Shown here in pieces: positions 6,403-8,698 of a stretch of 8,698 bases of DNA. The stretch's first letter is position 1. Each line of letters starts with the position of its first letter. The DNA is from an uncultured Verrucomicrobiota bacterium. Its GTDB lineage: Bacteria > Verrucomicrobiota > Kiritimatiellia > RFP12 > UBA1067. The stretch is taken from contig CAMEZU010000060.1 in assembly GCA_945947925.1 (NCBI GenBank), forward strand, positions 1 through 8,698, given 5' to 3'. Below the pieces are notes generated by a model. It worked only from the letters and a program-made list of their open reading frames with translations, was not told the origin of the DNA and made no database searches. Position numbers and translations under genes: made by a program.

Positions 6403-7367
6403 CAGAACCACTTAGTCTGTAGGTCCGTGTAGAGCAGATAGCTCAGGAAGCAGATGCCGGCACAGGCCGCAATCTGTAGCAGCAGGTCGAAAATCGCAAG
6501 ACCGACCGGCACGTCGGAGATCTCGTTCGAGGCCGAAGCCGCAACCATGGCGGCAGGAGCGGCCGGTGCCGGAAGATCCGGAATGTCGGCGATGTCGGCG
6601 ACCTCACCGCCCTCGGCGGGCTTGGCGGCCGCCGTGGCACCGGGCTTCTTCACGCCGAACTTGCCGGTCGGACGGACGGCTCCCGCAGTCGGACGCGAGA
6701 TCTTGAGCGTCTTGCGCTGCGTCAGCGTCTCGGCGGCAGGCGCCGGCGCGGCTTCCGCAGCGGCAGGAGCGGCAGCCTCGGGTTCGGCAGGAGCCGGAGC
6801 GGCGTTCGCAGGCTTCAGGTCAACCGGACGCTTGATGCGAATCGTCTTCATCGGCATCGCCTCGTTCTGGACAGGCGCGGCGCCAATGGCATCCGAGAGC
6901 GAAATGCGGGCCGTGCGCGACTTGGACGCCTGCTTCTGGGCCTCGGTCAGCCCCTGGTCGGCGATAATGCCCGTCTTGTGCAGGATGGCCTGCGCAGGAA
7001 TCTGCTGGGTGATGCCCTTCAGCTTCTGCGTCACGCTCTTGAGCTGCTCCATCGAATCCGCAGGAGCCGGAGCGGCGGGAGCCGCCGCAGGCGCAGGAGC
7101 GGCGGGAGCCGCAGACGCAGGAGCGGCCGCAGGCGCGGCACCGAGGGTCGGACGGCGAAGCGCCGTCTGCGTCGGCAGCTTGAGACCGGGCTTCAGGCCC
7201 GTCTGCGTCGGCAGCTTCAGGCCGGGCTTCAGGCCGCCGCCAATCGTCGGCTTGCGGATCACCGGCTTGAGCTTCAGCGTGGACGCATGCGCTGCGGTCG
7301 CCGCGCCGAGCGGATTGACGGCGGGGGGCTGCGGGGCGCTGATCGGGCTCAGGTTCTCTTCTGCCAT
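6402..7367 (-). CDS. Ala/Pro-rich tail-anchored protein of unknown function
   Basis: I do not recognise this 321-residue protein. It has no N-terminal signal peptide and is mostly Ala/Pro-rich linker (residues about 77-103 and 187-213). A duplicated 12-residue unit, GLKPGLKLPTQT, occupies 45-56 and 57-68. A possibly helical segment, SMEQLKSVTQKLKGI, starts at 105. Four short motifs of alternating basic and hydrophobic residues recur: TLKLKP (30), TARISL (152), TIRIKRP (175) and TLKISRP (220). An acidic stretch near 255-270 leads to one hydrophobic helix at about 288-313, ending QTKWF. This predicts a long disordered cytoplasmic region tethered to the inner membrane by its C-terminus. The start at 7367 has a good ribosome binding site. 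Its stop overlaps the next permease start (TGATG), which implies translational coupling and suggests a scaffold or accessory role for the ABC complex; that role is inference. The reading frame is convincing from its start site, tight overlap and membrane helix. Confidence 0.85.
   Translation of the reverse strand: MAEENLSPISAPQPPAVNPLGAATAAHASTLKLKPVIRKPTIGGGLKPGLKLPTQTGLKPGLKLPTQTALRRPTLGAAPAAAPASAAPAAPAPAAAPAAPAPADSMEQLKSVTQKLKGITQQIPAQAILHKTGIIADQGLTEAQKQASKSRTARISLSDAIGAAPVQNEAMPMKTIRIKRPVDLKPANAAPAPAEPEAAAPAAAEAAPAPAAETLTQRKTLKISRPTAGAVRPTGKFGVKKPGATAAAKPAEGGEVADIADIPDLPAPAAPAAMVAASASNEISDVPVGLAIFDLLLQIAACAGICFLSYLLYTDLQTKWF
7059..7139 (-). repeat. Low-complexity Ala/Pro-coding tract
   Basis: GCC/GCG/GCA and CCG/CCT-type codons encode residues 77-103 of the Ala/Pro-rich protein, almost entirely Ala and Pro. 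Short internal direct repeats are visible, for example GGAGCGGCGGGAGCCGC-like words on the plus strand near 7070 and 7097. A similar tract occurs at about 6729-6809. These are linker regions and likely sites of length variation. Confidence 0.7.
7164..7235 (-). repeat. Two tandem 36-bp copies inside the Ala/Pro-rich gene
   Basis: Copies at 7164-7199 and 7200-7235 are identical at 34 of 36 positions and encode GLKPGLKLPTQT twice. Both differences are synonymous (GGT/GGC and CTC/CTG), which points to a recent in-frame duplication, or one kept uniform at the protein level. Confidence 0.95.
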
Positions 7368-7374
7368 TGTCGTT

Positions 7375-7381
7375 CTCCTTT
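7375..7381 (-). promoter_or_regulatory. Ribosome binding site that fixes the Ala/Pro-rich gene start
   Basis: AAAGGAG on the minus strand lies 7 bases before the ATG at 7367. It favours that start over an in-frame ATG at 7397 that would place the site inside the coding sequence. Confidence 0.85.
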
Positions 7382-7410
7382 GAGATTCCGAAATCAAGTT
7401 ATTCGTGCAA

Positions 7411-7974
7411 TCAGACGGCCATCACTTCGGCTTCCTTGGCCTTCAACTCGGCGTCGATCTTCGCGATGCCGTCGTCGGTCGCCTTCTGGATCTTGTCGAG
7501 GCCCTGCTTCATGTCGTCCTCGGAGATCTTCTTGTCCTTCTCAAGCTTCTTGACCGCATCGTTCGCATCGCGGCGGACATTGCGCATCGCGACCTTCTGG
7601 GCCTCGGCCTGCGTCTTCGCCTGCTTGACGATCTCCTTGCGGCGCTCCTCGTTGAGCTCCGGCACCGTGATGCGCACGACCTTGCCGTCGCTCTGCGGCG
7701 TCACGCCGAGGTTCGCGGCGAGAATCGCCTTCATGATGCCGTCGATCGTGGACGGATCGAACGGCGTGATCTTGATCTGGCGCGGCTCGGGCGTCGAGAT
7801 CGTCGCGATGTTCTTGAGGGGCTGCTTCGACCCCCAGGCCTCGGCCTGGACGCCGTCGACCATCGCCGGGCTCGCCTTGCCCGTGCGCAGACCCGCGAAC
7901 TGGTTCTTCAGCGCCTCGAAGCTCTTCTGGATCTTCGCATTCGCATCATTCAAAACTTCTGCAACTGTTTCCAT
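7411..7974 (-). CDS. frr: Ribosome recycling factor
   Basis: Splits post-termination 70S ribosomes together with EF-G. The 187-residue product matches the usual length of about 185. Recognisable parts are the N-terminal helix, GLRTGKASPAMVD (residues 28-40), the central beta domain with ITPFDPSTI (about 69-77), VPELNEERRKEIVK (104-117), RNVRRDAND (131-139, containing the arginines important for ribosome binding), and a charged C-terminal helix ending AKEAEVMAV. The ATG at 7974 has AGGAG 6 bases upstream and gives the standard N-terminus METVAEVL; an in-frame GTG at 8010 would add 12 residues not typical of the family. The gene follows pyrH by 32 bases and precedes the unrecognised Ala/Pro-rich gene by 43 bases, with no terminator between, so readthrough into the ABC cassette is plausible. 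Confidence 0.98.
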   Translation of the reverse strand: METVAEVLNDANAKIQKSFEALKNQFAGLRTGKASPAMVDGVQAEAWGSKQPLKNIATISTPEPRQIKITPFDPSTIDGIMKAILAANLGVTPQSDGKVVRITVPELNEERRKEIVKQAKTQAEAQKVAMRNVRRDANDAVKKLEKDKKISEDDMKQGLDKIQKATDDGIAKIDAELKAKEAEVMAV

Positions 7975-7980
7975 GTTTGT

Positions 7981-7985
7981 CTCCT
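7981..7985 (-). promoter_or_regulatory. Ribosome binding site that fixes the frr start
   Basis: AGGAG on the minus strand lies 6 bases before the ATG at 7974. It supports that ATG over the in-frame GTG at 8010, which overlaps the pyrH stop and has no comparable site. Confidence 0.85.
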
Positions 7986-7997
7986 GATTAAATTCCT

Positions 7998-8018
7998 CGT
8001 CACCCGTCACTTGTCACT
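7998..8018 (-). repeat. Three tandem 7-base units at the pyrH 3' end
   Basis: On the minus strand the units read AGTGACA, AGTGACG and GGTGACG (consensus RGTGACR). They span the last two to three codons of pyrH, its TGA stop, and the first bases of the spacer to frr. The repeat itself is directly visible. Whether it is a dispersed genomic element or chance cannot be told from one copy. Confidence 0.6.
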
Positions 8019-8698
8019 GACAATCGTTCCGACCGCCTCGCCCTTCACGACACGCTCGAGCGCGTTCCCGTCGAAGAAATCAAAGACGACAATCGGAATG
8101 CCGTTGTCCATGCACAGCGCGAACGCCGCCGAATCCATGACCTTCAGGCGCTTCTCGAGCGCCGTCTCGTACTTGAGCGCGGCGTACTTCTTCGCCTTCG
8201 GATCCTTCTTCGGGTCGGCCGTATAGATGCCGTCGACCTTCGTCGCCTTGAGAAGCGCCTGCGCGCCGATCTCGCTCGCGCGAAGCGCGGCGGCGGAGTC
8301 TGTCGAGAAGTACGGATTGCCCGTACCGCCCGCGAAGATCACCACGCGCCCCTTCTCGAAATGACGGATCGCCTTGCGCTGGATGAACGGCTCGGCGAGC
8401 TTCGGCATCTCGATCGCGGTCATCACGCGCGTCGGCACGCCGATCGACTCGAGCGCGTTCATCATCGCAAGACCGTTGATGATCGTCGCAAGCATGCCCA
8501 TCGAGTCGCCCGTCACGCGATTGACGCCCTTGTCCGCGCCCGTGAGACCACGGAAGATGTTGCCGCCGCCGAGCACGATGCCGACTTGGACGCCCATCTT
8601 GTGGATCTTCTTCACGCGCTCGGCCATAAAGGCCAAGTTCTTCGGGTCAATGCACTCGCCGGTCGCCCGGTTGCCGAGGACTTCACCCGAAAGTTTCA
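8007..8698 (-). CDS. pyrH: UMP kinase (PyrH), 5'-truncated by window edge
   Basis: Phosphorylates UMP to UDP with ATP in the cytoplasm, a step of pyrimidine nucleotide synthesis; bacterial PyrH is a hexameric amino-acid-kinase-fold enzyme. The visible 229 residues begin with KLSGE, the start of the N-terminal phosphate-binding strand (usually LKLSGE), so only about 8-12 residues are missing. Further family motifs are GGGNIFRG at visible residues 43-50, GTGNPYFSTDSAA from about 124, the VDGIYTADPKKD segment, and MDSAAFALC-MDNGIPIVVF near the end. An internal TTG at 8634-8636 could be mistaken for a start, but the family motifs continue in frame upstream of it to the window edge. The gene ends 32 bases before frr, its usual partner. 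The last codons and stop lie inside a short 7-base tandem repeat (7998-8018). Identification is secure. Confidence 0.97.
   Translation of the reverse strand, partial: KLSGEVLGNRATGECIDPKNLAFMAERVKKIHKMGVQVGIVLGGGNIFRGLTGADKGVNRVTGDSMGMLATIINGLAMMNALESIGVPTRVMTAIEMPKLAEPFIQRKAIRHFEKGRVVIFAGGTGNPYFSTDSAAALRASEIGAQALLKATKVDGIYTADPKKDPKAKKYAALKYETALEKRLKVMDSAAFALCMDNGIPIVVFDFFDGNALERVVKGEAVGTIVSDK

Noticed and set aside
7382..7398. Small inverted repeat GATT-TCGG-AATC between frr and the Ala/Pro-rich gene, considered as a terminator or regulatory hairpin.
   Set aside because: The stem is only four mostly A-T pairs and no U-tract follows.
7987..7992. TTTAAT on the minus strand as a -10 box for a promoter between pyrH and frr.
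   Set aside because: The best -35-like word (GTGACA) is 19 bases away inside the repeat, and the predicted start would cut into the frr ribosome binding site.
7975..8010. Alternative GTG start for frr, adding 12 residues and overlapping the pyrH stop.
   Set aside because: The ATG at 7974 has a well-placed AGGAG and yields the standard RRF N-terminus and length.

Overview
All eight recognisable genes lie on the minus strand, so transcription runs from the right edge to the left edge. They are tightly packed, with gaps of 0 to 50 bases or short start/stop overlaps. The sequence is GC-rich. The combination of an oxygen-sensitive [4Fe-4S] type PurF, a GluRS without the usual zinc-binding insertion, an RsmC-like methyltransferase of a kind I associate with planctomycete/verrucomicrobial genomes, and short periodic motifs in intergenic spacers suggests an anaerobic member of the PVC superphylum, possibly Kiritimatiellota or Lentisphaerota. 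The taxonomic guess is inference from remembered homologues and was not searched.

Right part (8698 to 7411): the end of pyrH (UMP kinase, first few residues outside the window) followed by frr (ribosome recycling factor). This pair is a classic bacterial gene neighbourhood, usually found downstream of rpsB-tsf.

Middle (7367 to 3429): a four-gene cassette coupled by TGATG, ATGA and GTGA junctions. It encodes an unrecognised Ala/Pro-rich protein with repeated short basic motifs and one C-terminal membrane helix, an ABC-2 type permease, an ABC ATPase, and a second, different ABC-2 type permease with a large predicted periplasmic domain. This is the least familiar part of the window. It probably forms an exporter or membrane-remodelling ABC complex of unknown substrate, with the Ala/Pro-rich protein as a candidate accessory partner.

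Left part (3431 to 1): a clear extended -10 promoter sits on the stop codon of the second permease and probably starts a new transcript: purF (amidophosphoribosyltransferase, first committed step of purine synthesis), gltX (glutamyl-tRNA synthetase) and the N-terminal part of an RsmC-like SAM-dependent methyltransferase that runs off the left edge. The PurF keeps its four cluster cysteines and PRPP loop, but its glutaminase domain lacks most of the usual glutamine-binding residues and its C-terminus carries four extra cysteines.

No tRNA, rRNA, CRISPR array, insertion sequence or convincing intrinsic terminator was seen, and there is no gene-free stretch longer than about 50 bases.
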